A stretch of 64,000 bases of DNA, taken from contig JAIXWL010000017.1 of NCBI GenBank assembly GCA_027491315.1, forward strand, positions 1 to 64,000. Direction: 5' to 3'. The stretch is from Cytophagaceae bacterium (GTDB lineage Bacteria; Bacteroidota; Bacteroidia; Cytophagales; Spirosomataceae). The stretch's first letter is position 1; each line of letters opens with the position of its first letter. Shown piece by piece: positions 43,008-52,185 of the stretch. A model generated the notes under the pieces. The model saw only the letters and a list, made by a program, of their open reading frames with translations. It was not told the DNA's origin and made no database searches. The position numbers and the translations under genes are program-made.

Positions 43008-43025
43008 CGCTTTACACAAAATACC

Positions 43026-44390
43026 ATGGAATTAAATCACTTAAGTGCCATCTCTCCCGTTGATGGTCGTTACCGAAAACAAACGGAAGTCTTATCTCCT
43101 TATTTTTCTGAATTTGGATTAATTCAATACCGTGTTCGAGTGGAAATTGAATATTTCATTGCTTTGTGCGAAATTCCATTGGCTCCCTTACAAAACTTTC
43201 CATCGGAAGCGATAGCGGCTTTACGTCAATTATACCAAAATTTTTCCGAGCAAGATGCCCTCTGGATTAAAGAGAAAGAAAAAGAAACCAATCACGACGT
43301 CAAGGCGGTTGAATACTTTATCAAAGAAAAGATTTCTGGATTTACGCAATTCGGTGACTTATCAGCCTATTTGGAGTTTATTCACTTTGGATTAACCTCT
43401 CAAGATATCAATAATACCGCTATCCCTGTTTCTATTTTGGAAGCGCATCGTACGGTCCTATTACCTACTTATATTCAAGTTAAAGATCAATTGGCAGCTT
43501 TAGCTACTGATTGGAAAGATATTCCCATGTTGGCCCATACGCATGGTCAACCCGCATCTCCTACTCGTTTAGGTAAGGAAATCCAGGTATTTGTTGAGCG
43601 TTTAGATAGGCAATTGGAGTTATTATCTCAAGTACCATTTACAGGAAAATTTGGGGGTGCCACAGGTAATTTTAATGCCCACCATGTAGCATTTCCAACA
43701 ATTAATTGGCCTGCATTTGGCGCTAATTTGTTAGAAAATAAATTAGGTATTCAACGTAGCAAATACACGACCCAAATAGAGCATTATGATAATTTGGCGG
43801 CTTATTTTGATGGCTTAAAGCGACTAAACACCATTTTGGTAGATTTGGCTCGGGATATTTGGTCCTATGTTTCTATGGGATATTTCAAACAAAAGATCAA
43901 AGCTGGGGAGATTGGTTCTTCCGCCATGCCTCATAAAGTTAATCCCATCGATTTTGAAAATGCCGAAGGTAATTTAGCCATAGCCAATGCTTTATTGGAA
44001 TTTTTATCTGCCAAATTGCCTATTTCGCGTTTACAAAGAGATTTGACGGATTCCACAGTATTAAGAAATGTTGGAACTCCTTTAGCTCATATTTTGATTT
44101 CCTTATCTTCCTTACAAAGAGGCTTGGGAAAATTGGAATTAAATGAATCCAAAATTCACCAAGATTTGGAGGAAAATTGGGTAGTCATTGCCGAGGCGAT
44201 TCAAACCGTCTTACGTCGGGAGTCATACCCAAAACCCTATGAAGCATTGAAAGAATTAACTCGTCATCATGGAAAGATAGATCAGGGTGTATTTCAGCAG
44301 TTCATTCAAGGATTGGCCGTTTCTGAGGCGATCAAGGCTGAATTATTATTGATTTCACCTTTTAATTTTGTTGGTAGAGACGAAAACTAA
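43026..44390 (+). CDS. purB: adenylosuccinate lyase
   Basis: PurB acts twice in purine synthesis, releasing fumarate from SAICAR and from adenylosuccinate. ATG at 43026 gives MELNHLSAISPVDGRYRKQ, the usual N-terminus, and a product of 454 residues. Signatures include HFGLTSQDINNTA, AHTHGQPASPTRLGKE, and the flexible catalytic loop GEIGSSAMPHKVNPIDFENAEGN. The length and the SPVDGRY start fit the E. coli-type subgroup. The VOC gene follows almost directly. Confidence 0.97.
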   Translation: MELNHLSAISPVDGRYRKQTEVLSPYFSEFGLIQYRVRVEIEYFIALCEIPLAPLQNFPSEAIAALRQLYQNFSEQDALWIKEKEKETNHDVKAVEYFIKEKISGFTQFGDLSAYLEFIHFGLTSQDINNTAIPVSILEAHRTVLLPTYIQVKDQLAALATDWKDIPMLAHTHGQPASPTRLGKEIQVFVERLDRQLELLSQVPFTGKFGGATGNFNAHHVAFPTINWPAFGANLLENKLGIQRSKYTTQIEHYDNLAAYFDGLKRLNTILVDLARDIWSYVSMGYFKQKIKAGEIGSSAMPHKVNPIDFENAEGNLAIANALLEFLSAKLPISRLQRDLTDSTVLRNVGTPLAHILISLSSLQRGLGKLELNESKIHQDLEENWVVIAEAIQTVLRRESYPKPYEALKELTRHHGKIDQGVFQQFIQGLAVSEAIKAELLLISPFNFVGRDEN

Positions 44391-44394
44391 AACT

Positions 44395-44787
44395 ATGAAT
44401 CAACGTTTAGCCCAATTATCTTTGGTGGTGAAGGATTATGATGAAGCCATTGCTTTTTATACACAAAAGCTGGGTTTTGAATTAGTAGAAGACACCATCA
44501 TGAGCCCTACTAAACGCTGGGTTATCGTGAAGCCAGTGGGAGAGGGGTCTTGCCAATTATTGTTAGCTAAAGCCGCCAATGAAGAGCAGGAGTCTCGAAT
44601 AGGGAATCAAACCGGTGGTCGAGTTTTCTTATTTTTACATAGCGATGATTTTGACCGTGATTACCAAGGTCTAATTAAAAGTGAAGTTAAAATAGTACGA
44701 GAAGCAAGCATAGAGGAATATGGTAAAGTAGCCGTTTTTGCTGATTTGTATGGTAATTTATGGGATTTAGTGGAGAAGAATGCTTAG
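44395..44787 (+). CDS. VOC family protein (glyoxalase-like)
   Basis: Starting at the ATG at 44395 the 130-residue product has the vicinal-oxygen-chelate fold: LAQLSLVVKDYDEAIAFYTQKLGFELVED at the N-terminus and EYGKVAVFADLYGNLWDLVE at the C-terminus, with the Glu/His-type metal-binding positions only partly visible. Related proteins include glyoxalases and resistance dioxygenase-like proteins; the substrate is unknown. It follows purB by 4 bp, so it is probably in the same mRNA. Confidence 0.85.
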   Translation: MNQRLAQLSLVVKDYDEAIAFYTQKLGFELVEDTIMSPTKRWVIVKPVGEGSCQLLLAKAANEEQESRIGNQTGGRVFLFLHSDDFDRDYQGLIKSEVKIVREASIEEYGKVAVFADLYGNLWDLVEKNA

Positions 44788-44804
44788 TTTTTTTAGTTTG
44801 AAAT

Positions 44805-44834
44805 TTTGATTTACCATATTTCAGATTACATTTG
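44805..44834 (+). promoter_or_regulatory. promoter of the trp operon
   Basis: TTTG (44805-44808), 18 bases, TACATTTG (44827-44834) matches the Bacteroidota consensus and places the start of transcription about 12 bp upstream of the leader peptide. Confidence 0.75.
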
Positions 44835-44852
44835 CATCAAATTATAATAGAA

Positions 44853-44894
44853 ATGACTAAAACAACGCACAATAAAAACTGGTGGCAAGGCTAA
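44853..44894 (+). CDS. trpL: trp operon leader peptide with tandem Trp codons
   Basis: An ATG-to-TAA frame encodes 13 residues, MTKTTHNKNWWQG, with two adjacent TGG codons at 44880-44885. It lies between the trp promoter and trpE and is followed by mutually exclusive hairpins and a T-tract (see the attenuator). This is the classical ribosome-mediated attenuation design: scarce charged tRNA-Trp stalls the ribosome on the two Trp codons and favours read-through. It is too short for standard gene calls. Confidence 0.9.
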   Translation: MTKTTHNKNWWQG

Positions 44895-44976
44895 TACTTC
44901 CTTGAACAGTTTTGCTGTGTGTATATGATATGTTTTACTCAAGGCTTGCTGTTCCCAGTAAGCCTTTTTATTTTAA
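44886..44976 (+). terminator. trp attenuator (competing hairpins and terminator)
   Basis: CAAGG (44886-44890), overlapping the end of the leader frame, can pair with CCTTG (44900-44904). CCTTGA (44900-44905) can instead pair with TCAAGG (44939-44944), and GAACAG (44904-44909) with CTGTTC (44949-44954); either would open the terminator. The terminator itself is AAGGCTTGCT (44941-44950) with AGTAAGCCTT (44957-44966), a 10-bp stem with one G-T pair, followed by TTTTATTTTAATTTT. Confidence 0.85.
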
Positions 44977-44992
44977 TTTTGTCGATAGCCTC

Positions 44993-46414
44993 ATGTCCAG
45001 TTCAAATAAATTTACCATTCATACCACTAGGAAGACCTTGTTAGCTGATACGTTAACGCCCATTGGTATTTTCTTGAAAATCAGAAAAAATTATAAAAAT
45101 TCTGTTATCCTTGAAAGTGCTGATTATCACGGTCGTGAACATAGTTTTTCTCATATTGCTTTTGATCCCGTAGCCAGTTTTGTTTTAGATCAACAGCTTG
45201 TTACTCAGCAATTCCCCGATGGTAGCGTAGAGACTTTCCGTTTGGAAAATCCGAAAGATGCTGTTAAAGTTTTACAGGATTTTTCTTCAAGATTTTCTTA
45301 TCAAAAAGAAGTTGGTGATTCACCGATGGCCAATGGACTTTTTGGTCACATTAGCTATGATGCCGTTAGTTATTTTGAGGATATTCATATCCAAGATAAA
45401 AATCCAGAAACAGCTATTCCTTCCATTCGGTATTATGTGTATCGTTATGTGGTCGCTTTGAACCATTTCAATAATCAAATGACCTGGTATGCCCATAGTT
45501 ATTTGGAAGGTCAAACGCCAAATCTGGATGCAGTTGCCTATCATTTAGAAATGCCTCATTATACCTTAGAGCCATTCAAGCGCGTAGGGGAGGAACAGAG
45601 TAATTTAACGGAAGCACAAACAGAAGAAATTGTCAATACTTGTATCAAGCATTGTTTGAGAGGTGATGTATTCCAAATAGTACCTTCCCGAAGGTTTAGT
45701 CAAACCTTTATTGGTGATGATTTTCAAGTATATCGGGCTTTGCGTTCGGTGAATCCCTCACCCTACTTGTTCTTTTTTGATTACGAGCAATATCGTATTT
45801 TCGGCGCTTCGCCTGAGAAACAAATTAAGATTGATCATGAATTGGCAGAAATTCATCCGATTGCCGGAACATTCCGACGAACAGGAGACGATGCTCGGGA
45901 TGCGGAATTAGCTCAGGCGTTAATTGCAGACCCCAAAGAATCGGCTGAGCATGTTATGCTAGTGGATTTAGCTAGAAATGATTTGAGCCGAAGTGCAGAC
46001 AACGTGAAAGTAGAAACTTTTAAGGAGGTGCAGTTTTTCTCCCATGTGATACATTTAGTATCTAAGGTGACGGGAACTTTACAAAAAGGGGTGAATCCAT
46101 TACAAATGGTGGCAGATACCTTTCCAGCAGGAACCCTAAGTGGCGCTCCCAAACACAATGCCATGACAATCATCAATCGACTGGAACCTACCAACCGTCA
46201 TATTTACGGGGGAGCCATAGGATTTATGGATTTTGAAGGCAACTTCAATCATGCCATAGCCATTCGCACATTTTTAAGTAAAGGGAATACCTTGTTTTAT
46301 CAAGCTGGAATGGGGGTTGTTGCTAAATCTGTTGTGGCCAGTGAAATGCAGGAGATACATAATAAATTAGCGGCACTCAAAAAGGCCTTAGATGTAGCAG
46401 AAAATTTATCATAG
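44993..46414 (+). CDS. trpE: anthranilate synthase component I
   Basis: TrpE makes anthranilate from chorismate with ammonia from TrpG. The ATG at 44993 (MSSSNKFTIHTTRK) gives 473 residues; the longer frame from 44912 would run through the terminator hairpin and is rejected. The regulatory Ser lies in VILESADYHG (residues 38-47, LLES-type), suggesting that feedback inhibition by Trp is kept. Catalytic segments include RGDVFQIVPSRRFSQ, IFGASPEKQ, HPIAGTFRRTGDD, and GTLSGAPKHNAM. trpG follows after 6 bp. Confidence 0.97.
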   Translation: MSSSNKFTIHTTRKTLLADTLTPIGIFLKIRKNYKNSVILESADYHGREHSFSHIAFDPVASFVLDQQLVTQQFPDGSVETFRLENPKDAVKVLQDFSSRFSYQKEVGDSPMANGLFGHISYDAVSYFEDIHIQDKNPETAIPSIRYYVYRYVVALNHFNNQMTWYAHSYLEGQTPNLDAVAYHLEMPHYTLEPFKRVGEEQSNLTEAQTEEIVNTCIKHCLRGDVFQIVPSRRFSQTFIGDDFQVYRALRSVNPSPYLFFFDYEQYRIFGASPEKQIKIDHELAEIHPIAGTFRRTGDDARDAELAQALIADPKESAEHVMLVDLARNDLSRSADNVKVETFKEVQFFSHVIHLVSKVTGTLQKGVNPLQMVADTFPAGTLSGAPKHNAMTIINRLEPTNRHIYGGAIGFMDFEGNFNHAIAIRTFLSKGNTLFYQAGMGVVAKSVVASEMQEIHNKLAALKKALDVAENLS

Positions 46415-46420
46415 GAAGCC

Positions 46421-46984
46421 ATGAAAGTATTAGTAATAGATAATTATGATTCATTTGTATACAATTTGGTATACCTATTGAAAGAGATTGGGGCTGAAGT
46501 AGATGTATTCAGAAATGATAAAATTGCTTTGGAAGAAGTAAAGGCATACGATCATATTTTACTATCCCCCGGTCCTGGAATTCCTTCAGAAGCAGGAATT
46601 ATGCTTGATTTATTGAAGGAATATGCCCCATCGAAACGAATTTTAGGTGTTTGCCTAGGTCATCAAGCCATAGCAGAATCTTTTGGCTCGAAATTGCAAA
46701 ATATGGGCGAGGTATTGCATGGAGTAACGACCGAATGCGTGGTAACTGATCCAACCGAAAAATTATTTCTAGGTATTCCATCTCGATTTGAGGTTTGTCG
46801 ATATCATTCTTGGACCGTTATCCCCGAAACCATGCCTTCAGATTTGAAAATTACTGCTGTGGATGATAAGGGATTTGTCATGGCGGAGGCGCATCAGAAA
46901 TACGATGTTCGAGGTGTTCAGTTTCATCCTGAGGCTTATTTGACCCAGCACGGATTACAAATGATTAAAAATTGGATTCAATAA
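46421..46984 (+). CDS. trpG: anthranilate synthase component II (glutamine amidotransferase)
   Basis: The class-I glutaminase supplies ammonia to TrpE. The nucleophile Cys is in GVCLGHQAIAESFG (about residues 76-89), and the catalytic His-Glu pair is in VQFHPEAYL near the C-terminus. ILLSPGPGIPSEAG is the oxyanion region. At 187 residues it is a stand-alone domain, not fused to trpD. Gaps of 6 bp to trpE and 3 bp to trpD indicate one mRNA. Confidence 0.97.
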   Translation: MKVLVIDNYDSFVYNLVYLLKEIGAEVDVFRNDKIALEEVKAYDHILLSPGPGIPSEAGIMLDLLKEYAPSKRILGVCLGHQAIAESFGSKLQNMGEVLHGVTTECVVTDPTEKLFLGIPSRFEVCRYHSWTVIPETMPSDLKITAVDDKGFVMAEAHQKYDVRGVQFHPEAYLTQHGLQMIKNWIQ

Positions 46985-46987
46985 AAC

Positions 46988-47977
46988 ATGAAAGATATAT
47001 TAAGTAAACGAGTTCAAGGGTATTCCTTAACAGAAGTAGAAGCCAAAGAGGTCTTGTTGCGCGTGGGTCAAGGAGGAATAAATCCTAGTCAAATTGCTGC
47101 ATTTTTAGCCAGTTATTGGTATACACCTATCCAAGTTCAAGAATTAAAAGGATTTGTTTCTGCCATGATGGAATTGGCGGTTACCATCGATTTGACAGAA
47201 TTTGATGCCATGGATGTATGTGGGACTGGAGGGGATGGAAAAGATACTTTTAATGTGAGTACAACTTCTTCTTTTGTGGTGGTTGGTGCAGGGCAAAAAA
47301 TCGCTAAGCATGGAAATCATGGTGTTTCTTCTGCGGTAGGCTCTTCCACTGTGTTGGAATTTTTGGGTGTTAAGTTTAGTAATGATCCAAGTTATTTAAA
47401 ACGGAAAATGGAATCTTCAGGCATCTGTTTTTTGCATGCTCCCTTATTCCACCCTGCAATGCGTCACGTAGGTCCTATCCGCAAGGAGTTAGGAATGAAA
47501 ACCTTTTTCAATTTATTAGGTCCTTTGATGAATCCAGCCTTGGTTACCAAACAATTAACTGGAGTTTATGCCAAGGAAGTGTATGATTTATTTGTACAAT
47601 TTTATGATGCTGGATCTAAGAAATTTGGTATTGTTTTTGGGGAGGACGGTTATGATGAGATTTCATTAACCAGTTCATTTTTGTTGACAACGAAAGAAGG
47701 CGAAACTCGATACTTGCCCGGCGATTTCGGATGTGAAACCTTCCAATCACAAGAGTTGAGCGGAGGCTCCAATGTAGAGCAGTCAGCAGATATGTTGTAT
47801 AAGATTTTACAAAGACAAGGTAGCCCTGCCCAAACTCAAGTAGTATTAGCCAATGCTGCCGCTGCTTTATTGGTAGCAGAAAAAGTTAGTAATTTGTCGG
47901 ATGGTTATTTAATGGCCAAAGAATCCCTAGAAAGCGGTAGAGCCTTTCAAGTTTTCAAGAAATTTATCATGGATTAA
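46988..47977 (+). CDS. trpD: anthranilate phosphoribosyltransferase
   Basis: TrpD joins anthranilate to PRPP. VCGTGGDGKDTFNVSTTSSF (about residues 77-96) is the PRPP-binding glycine loop, KHGNHGVSSAVGSSTVLE follows, and HPAMRHVGPIRKELGMKTFFNLLGPLMNP is the anthranilate-binding segment. Length 329 is normal. It sits between trpG and trpC without notable gaps. Confidence 0.97.
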   Translation: MKDILSKRVQGYSLTEVEAKEVLLRVGQGGINPSQIAAFLASYWYTPIQVQELKGFVSAMMELAVTIDLTEFDAMDVCGTGGDGKDTFNVSTTSSFVVVGAGQKIAKHGNHGVSSAVGSSTVLEFLGVKFSNDPSYLKRKMESSGICFLHAPLFHPAMRHVGPIRKELGMKTFFNLLGPLMNPALVTKQLTGVYAKEVYDLFVQFYDAGSKKFGIVFGEDGYDEISLTSSFLLTTKEGETRYLPGDFGCETFQSQELSGGSNVEQSADMLYKILQRQGSPAQTQVVLANAAAALLVAEKVSNLSDGYLMAKESLESGRAFQVFKKFIMD

Positions 47978-47978
47978 G

Positions 47979-48767
47979 ATGAGTATTTTAGCTACTATTT
48001 TAGATTCCAAAAGGAAGGAAGTTGCAGAGAGAAAGTCGCGTATTTCTATGCGTGAATTGGGAAAAACAGGATTTTTTGCGCGTCATTGTCATTCGCTATC
48101 CATGTCCTTAACTCAGCCTGCTTCTACGGGAATTATTGCTGAATTTAAGCGTAAATCTCCTTCCAAAGGAATTATTAACGATCGTTTATCCGTCGAGGAA
48201 GTAACCCAAGCCTATGCTGCTGCTGGAGCTGCTTGTTTGTCTGTATTAACGGATACTCCGTTTTTTGGTGGGACAGATGATGATTTCGAAAAGGCTCGTC
48301 GGGCCAATCCAAATACGCCCATTCTCCGTAAGGATTTTATGGTGGATGAATACCAAATTGTGGAGGCAAAGGCCATGGGAGCTGATGTGATTTTGTTAAT
48401 TGCTGCTGCATTAAGTCCACAGGAAATCAAGCAATTCGGGACTTTGGCACGTTCTTTGGGGATGGAAACCTTATTGGAAGTACATGACGAAGAAGAATTG
48501 AAAAGAAGTTTAGGCGATTATATTTCGGTGGTAGGAGTTAATAACCGTAACCTTAAGAATTTTGCGGAGCAAAATGTTGAGGCATCCAAGCAATTGGCGG
48601 AAAAAATACCAGCGACATGCATTAAAGTTTCAGAAAGCTGCATTTCAGGGCCCTCCATCATACAAGAATTGAGGGGATATGGTTATAAAGGGTTTTTGAT
48701 TGGAGAAAGTTTTATGAAGACCGATGCTCCAGGAAAGGCATTGTCAGATTTTTTAAACCAGGATTAA
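47979..48767 (+). CDS. trpC: indole-3-glycerol-phosphate synthase
   Basis: TrpC closes the indole ring. The (beta/alpha)8 barrel shows GIIAEFKRKSPSKG (catalytic Lys, about residues 51-64), LSVLTDTPFFGG, ILRKDFMVDEYQI, and VVGVNNRNLKNF, followed by KVSESCISG and the phosphate loop GFLIGESFMK. Its 262 residues are the single-domain form, with trpF separate. It starts 1 bp after the trpD stop codon. Confidence 0.97.
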   Translation: MSILATILDSKRKEVAERKSRISMRELGKTGFFARHCHSLSMSLTQPASTGIIAEFKRKSPSKGIINDRLSVEEVTQAYAAAGAACLSVLTDTPFFGGTDDDFEKARRANPNTPILRKDFMVDEYQIVEAKAMGADVILLIAAALSPQEIKQFGTLARSLGMETLLEVHDEEELKRSLGDYISVVGVNNRNLKNFAEQNVEASKQLAEKIPATCIKVSESCISGPSIIQELRGYGYKGFLIGESFMKTDAPGKALSDFLNQD

Positions 48768-48768
48768 T

Positions 48769-49386
48769 ATGAAATGGAAGGTTTGTGGTATGCGAGACTT
48801 GGATAATATCCAAGAAGTGGCCAAGGCCAAGCCAGATTTTATGGGTTTTATATGGGCAGAAGCTTCGCCTAGGTATGTGGGAGAGGACTACATCATTCCT
48901 CAAGAAGTTTTGGGGGAAACTATTGCCGTGGGGGTGTTTGTTGACCGGTCTGTTGCAAGTATACTAGCATTGTCAAAACAAGCAGGCTTTAAATGGGTTC
49001 AATTACATGGAGAGGAGGGAGATGAAGAGGTAATTGCCTTACAAAAAGCAGGTATAAAAGTCATTAAGGCTATTTCAGTGTCAGATAAGTGGGATTTACA
49101 AGGATTGAGTGATTTGCCTGATTTTTATTTATTTGATACCAAGAAAGGAAAGCAAACAGGAGGTACAGGCCAGCGATTTGACTGGAATATTTTAGAAGCT
49201 TATACCTTAGATAAGCCCTTTATTTTGGCAGGAGGCTTATCAAAAGAGAATTTGGAAGAAGCGATGGAATTAAGTAAAAAATACCCGATTCATGCCTTAG
49301 ATTTTAACAGTAAAATTGAAGTCAAAGCGGGATTAAAAGATGTACAAGTTGTACGAGAAATTTCGAAACGATTAGCAGAAAAATAG
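48769..49386 (+). CDS. trpF: phosphoribosylanthranilate isomerase
   Basis: TrpF isomerises PRA to CdRP. The N-terminal [14 protein letters not shown] holds the catalytic Cys (KVCGM; other members have KICG), and the general acid Asp is in [20 protein letters not shown]. The C-terminal phosphate loop [15 protein letters not shown] is typical. Length is 205 residues. It starts 1 bp after trpC. Confidence 0.96.
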   Translation: MKWKVCGMRDLDNIQEVAKAKPDFMGFIWAEASPRYVGEDYIIPQEVLGETIAVGVFVDRSVASILALSKQAGFKWVQLHGEEGDEEVIALQKAGIKVIKAISVSDKWDLQGLSDLPDFYLFDTKKGKQTGGTGQRFDWNILEAYTLDKPFILAGGLSKENLEEAMELSKKYPIHALDFNSKIEVKAGLKDVQVVREISKRLAEK

Positions 49387-49390
49387 AGCT

Positions 49391-50581
49391 ATGGCACTTA
49401 TGTATCAAGTTGACGAAAAAGGTTATTATGGGGAGTTTGGCGGGGCATTTATTCCTGAAATGCTGTATCCCAATGTGGAAGAACTAAGAACGCATTACTT
49501 AGATATAATTTATGATCCATCCTTTCAACAAGAGTTTCATGATTTATTGAAAGATTTTGTGGGTAGGCCAACGCCTTTGTTTGAGGCTAAAAGATTATCT
49601 GAGAAATACCAAACGCAGATCTATCTCAAGCGAGAGGATCTTTGCCATACCGGTGCGCACAAAGTAAACAATACCATTGGTCAAATTTTAGTCGCTAAGA
49701 AATTAGGGAAAAATAAGATTGTGGCGGAAACGGGTGCAGGTCAGCATGGAGTAGCAACGGCTACTGTTTGTGCCTTGATGGGCCTAGAATGTATTGTTTA
49801 CATGGGAGCTATTGACATAGAACGTCAGGCACCTAATGTGGCCAGAATGAGAATGTTGGGGGCTACGGTGGTGGCTGCACAATCGGGTTCGAAGACCTTG
49901 AAAGACGCAACCAATGAAGCCATGCGCCATTGGATTAATAATCCGGTGGATACACATTACATTATAGGTTCAGTGGTGGGCCCGCATCCATATCCAGATA
50001 TGGTGGCACGTTTTCAATCTGTTATTTCAGAAGAAATTAAAGCCCAATTGACTGAGAAAGTTGGGAGAAATTACCCTGATTATGTGTTAGCGTGTGTTGG
50101 AGGAGGGTCAAATGCTGCAGGAGCTTTTTACCATTTTTTAGATGAACCTAGAACGCAGTTAGTTGCTGCAGAAGCGGCAGGTCAAGGAGTTAGTACTGGA
50201 CATTCTGCTGCTACGACTTTTTTAGGTAAGGCAGGAGTATTACACGGAAGTAAGAGTTTATTGATGCAAACGGAGGATGGTCAGGTGATAGAACCCTATT
50301 CTATTTCAGCCGGATTAGATTATCCAGGCATTGGCCCGATGCATGCTCATTTATTTAAAACCGGCAGGGCACATTTCTACGATATTACGGATGATGAAGC
50401 TTTAGTTTCGGCATTGGAATTAAGTCAATTAGAGGGAATTATTCCTGCATTGGAATCAGCTCATGCCTTGGCTGTTTTACCAAAATTACAGGCCAAGCCT
50501 GAGGAAATAGTGGTCATTAATTTATCAGGAAGAGGAGATAAGGATTTGGCTACCTATCAACAACGATTAAATTTATTATAG
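49391..50581 (+). CDS. trpB: tryptophan synthase beta chain
   Basis: TrpB condenses indole with serine using PLP. The PLP Lys is in [18 protein letters not shown] (Lys in AHKVNN, about residue 87), the catalytic Glu is in [12 protein letters not shown], and the phosphate-binding loop is [10 protein letters not shown]. Length 396 and the start [20 protein letters not shown] fit the TrpB1 type that pairs with TrpA. The annotated start MALMYQ may shift by three codons to the second ATG. Confidence 0.98.
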   Translation: MALMYQVDEKGYYGEFGGAFIPEMLYPNVEELRTHYLDIIYDPSFQQEFHDLLKDFVGRPTPLFEAKRLSEKYQTQIYLKREDLCHTGAHKVNNTIGQILVAKKLGKNKIVAETGAGQHGVATATVCALMGLECIVYMGAIDIERQAPNVARMRMLGATVVAAQSGSKTLKDATNEAMRHWINNPVDTHYIIGSVVGPHPYPDMVARFQSVISEEIKAQLTEKVGRNYPDYVLACVGGGSNAAGAFYHFLDEPRTQLVAAEAAGQGVSTGHSAATTFLGKAGVLHGSKSLLMQTEDGQVIEPYSISAGLDYPGIGPMHAHLFKTGRAHFYDITDDEALVSALELSQLEGIIPALESAHALAVLPKLQAKPEEIVVINLSGRGDKDLATYQQRLNLL

Positions 50582-51361
50582 ATGAATCGAATTTCAGCAG
50601 TTTTTGAATCGGCAAATGGGCCTATTTTAAATGTATATGCCACGGCAGGGTTTCCCAAATTGGGAGACACCATGACTGTTTTGGAGGCACTTCAAGAAGG
50701 AGGCGCTGAAATCATTGAAATTGGAATGCCCTATTCTGATCCTGTAGCAGATGGAGAAACCATACAGCAATCGAATCAAATTTCCTTGGATCAAGGTATG
50801 ACGGTAGCTCTTTTATTTGAGCAATTGAAGGAGATGAGAGAGAAGATTCAAGTACCCGTTTTATTGATGGGTTATATTAATCCGGTATTGCAATTCGGGG
50901 TTGAGCGTTTTTGTCAAAAATGCCAAGAGGTGGGAGTAGATGGATTGATTTTGCCGGATTTGCCCATGGCGGAATATGAGTCAGAATATCAAGCTATTTT
51001 TGAAAGTTACGGCTTGTTTAATATTTTCTTGATTACTCCTCAAACGACTGACGAAAGGATTCGTCGGATTGATTCAGTAAGTCAAGGTTTTATTTATATG
51101 GTTTCCTCGGCCAGCACTACAGGAGCCAAAACGGGTATAAGTTCAGAGCAGGAACGGTATTTTGATCGAATCAATCAAATGAATTTGAAAAACCCAAGGT
51201 TAATCGGATTTGGTATTTCTGACAGAGAAAGCTTTTTAAAGGCTTCCTCATCTGCCTCTGGAGCCATCATAGGAAGTGCATTTGTGAAATTACTAGCAAA
51301 GTCTAGTCAATTAAGAGAGGATATTATAGCTTTTGTTAGGGGTATAAAAGGCTTGAATTAA
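50582..51361 (+). CDS. trpA: tryptophan synthase alpha chain
   Basis: TrpA cleaves indole-3-glycerol phosphate and passes indole to TrpB. The catalytic Glu is in IIEIGMPYSDPVADGETIQQS (about residues 46-66), the Asp in LILPDLPMAEY, and the loop YMVSSASTTGAKTG holds the phosphate region. Its 259 residues are normal. It is the last trp gene and its ATG directly follows the trpB stop codon. No strong terminator is visible before rplS. Confidence 0.97.
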   Translation: MNRISAVFESANGPILNVYATAGFPKLGDTMTVLEALQEGGAEIIEIGMPYSDPVADGETIQQSNQISLDQGMTVALLFEQLKEMREKIQVPVLLMGYINPVLQFGVERFCQKCQEVGVDGLILPDLPMAEYESEYQAIFESYGLFNIFLITPQTTDERIRRIDSVSQGFIYMVSSASTTGAKTGISSEQERYFDRINQMNLKNPRLIGFGISDRESFLKASSSASGAIIGSAFVKLLAKSSQLREDIIAFVRGIKGLN

Positions 51362-51406
51362 TTCACAATTTTTTGACTAACAGTTTTTTAGAAAAAATAA
51401 ATTTTC

Positions 51407-51462
51407 TATCTTTGCAACCCAAATCAGTGAGCCTTATGTACGATTGGACCGCTAAGCACTGA
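51407..51462 (+). promoter_or_regulatory. rplS promoter -7 element and structured 5' leader
   Basis: TATCTTTG (51407-51414) matches the -7 consensus. Shortly after it TCAGTG (51424-51429) can pair with CACTGA (51457-51462), with AGC/GCT continuing the stem. A ribosomal-protein leader that binds L19 is possible but unproven; the -33 element is weak. Confidence 0.4.
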
Positions 51463-51492
51463 TAATCACCAAAGTTTGAACAAATTATTAAG

Positions 51493-51846
51493 ATGAGTGA
51501 TTTAATTAAATTAGTTGAAGCAGAAAATGCAGCTCGTAGAGCAGATCATCCTGAATTTGCAGCAGGAGATACTATTAATGTTCACGTAAAGATTCGTGAA
51601 GGTAACAAAGAGCGTATCCAGGTATTCCAAGGATTAGTTATTCAGCGCAAGAATTCAGGTGCTGGTGAGTCATTTACAGTTCGTAAAATCTCAAACGGAA
51701 TTGGAGTAGAGCGTATTTTCCCAATCTTGTCTCCAAACATTGACAAAATTGAAGTATTACGTCGTGGTAAAGTACGTAGAGCTCGTTTATATTACATGAG
51801 AGGTAAGCAAGGTAAAGCGGCTCGTGTTAAAGAGAAGAAAAAATAA
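51493..51846 (+). CDS. rplS: 50S ribosomal protein L19
   Basis: L19 lies at the interface of the two ribosomal subunits. [26 protein letters not shown] (about residues 22-47), then [23 protein letters not shown] and [12 protein letters not shown], are diagnostic. The 117-residue length is normal; the C-terminal [13 protein letters not shown] is a basic tail. It stands alone, with its own terminator and probable promoter, rather than in the rpsP-rimM-trmD-rplS operon seen in many bacteria. Confidence 0.97.
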   Translation: MSDLIKLVEAENAARRADHPEFAAGDTINVHVKIREGNKERIQVFQGLVIQRKNSGAGESFTVRKISNGIGVERIFPILSPNIDKIEVLRRGKVRRARLYYMRGKQGKAARVKEKKK

Positions 51847-51869
51847 GAGGTTTGAATTCTTTGATATAG

Positions 51870-51899
51870 AAAGAGCTGCTCGCAAGGGCAGCTCTTTTG
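51870..51899 (+). terminator. intrinsic terminator of rplS
   Basis: AAAGAGCTGC and GCAGCTCTTT pair perfectly (10 bp) around an 8-base loop, with TTGTTTTT following, 23 bp after the rplS stop codon. Confidence 0.88.
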
Positions 51900-51961
51900 T
51901 TTTTGCCCAATAATTAGTTGATAATAAGTTTCACTTTTGTTCGATGCAGGGAAAAAAGAAT

Positions 51962-52014
51962 AAATTTCTAGTTTTTGAGAGAAGTCATATACTTCCCTCA
52001 AAAACTAGAAATTT
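51962..52014. repeat. 24-bp near-perfect long hairpin
   Basis: Bases 51962-51985 pair with 51991-52014 around a 5-base loop, the only exception being an A-C pair on the plus strand that becomes a G-T pair on the minus strand. The arms begin AAATTTCTAGTTTTTGAG. On the minus strand it is followed by ATTTATTCTTTTTT, so it may be active as a terminator or RNA element on that strand. Confidence 0.85.
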
Positions 52015-52027
52015 TTAGAGATTATTT

Positions 52028-52175
52028 GGTTAAGTAGAGTGAGCACGTAATAAATAATTTTTGAAACTAAAGCATAAATGCAATTGAAAGGGAAACTTAG
52101 ATATTGAGTCACCCATTCTTTCATTTCTACAAATTATCATAGAACACAGGTTGCCATGCTTCACTCTATTTAACC
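52028..52175. repeat. 148-bp element bounded by ~18-bp inverted repeats (MITE-like)
   Basis: GGTTAAGTAGAGTGAGCA (52028-52045) and TGCTTCACTCTATTTAACC (52157-52175) are near-perfect complements, differing by one base and one insertion. No coding sequence lies between them. It could be a miniature transposable element or a large structured RNA; no target-site duplication is obvious. Confidence 0.55.
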
Positions 52176-52185
52176 TGAAAAATAG

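Noticed and set aside
43005-43025. TTG start for purB
   Set aside because: It lies in the TACCTTTG promoter element; ATG at 43026 gives the conserved N-terminus.
44912-44992. N-terminal extension of trpE (27 residues)
   Set aside because: The extension would be translated through the terminator hairpin; the ATG at 44993 gives the normal TrpE start.
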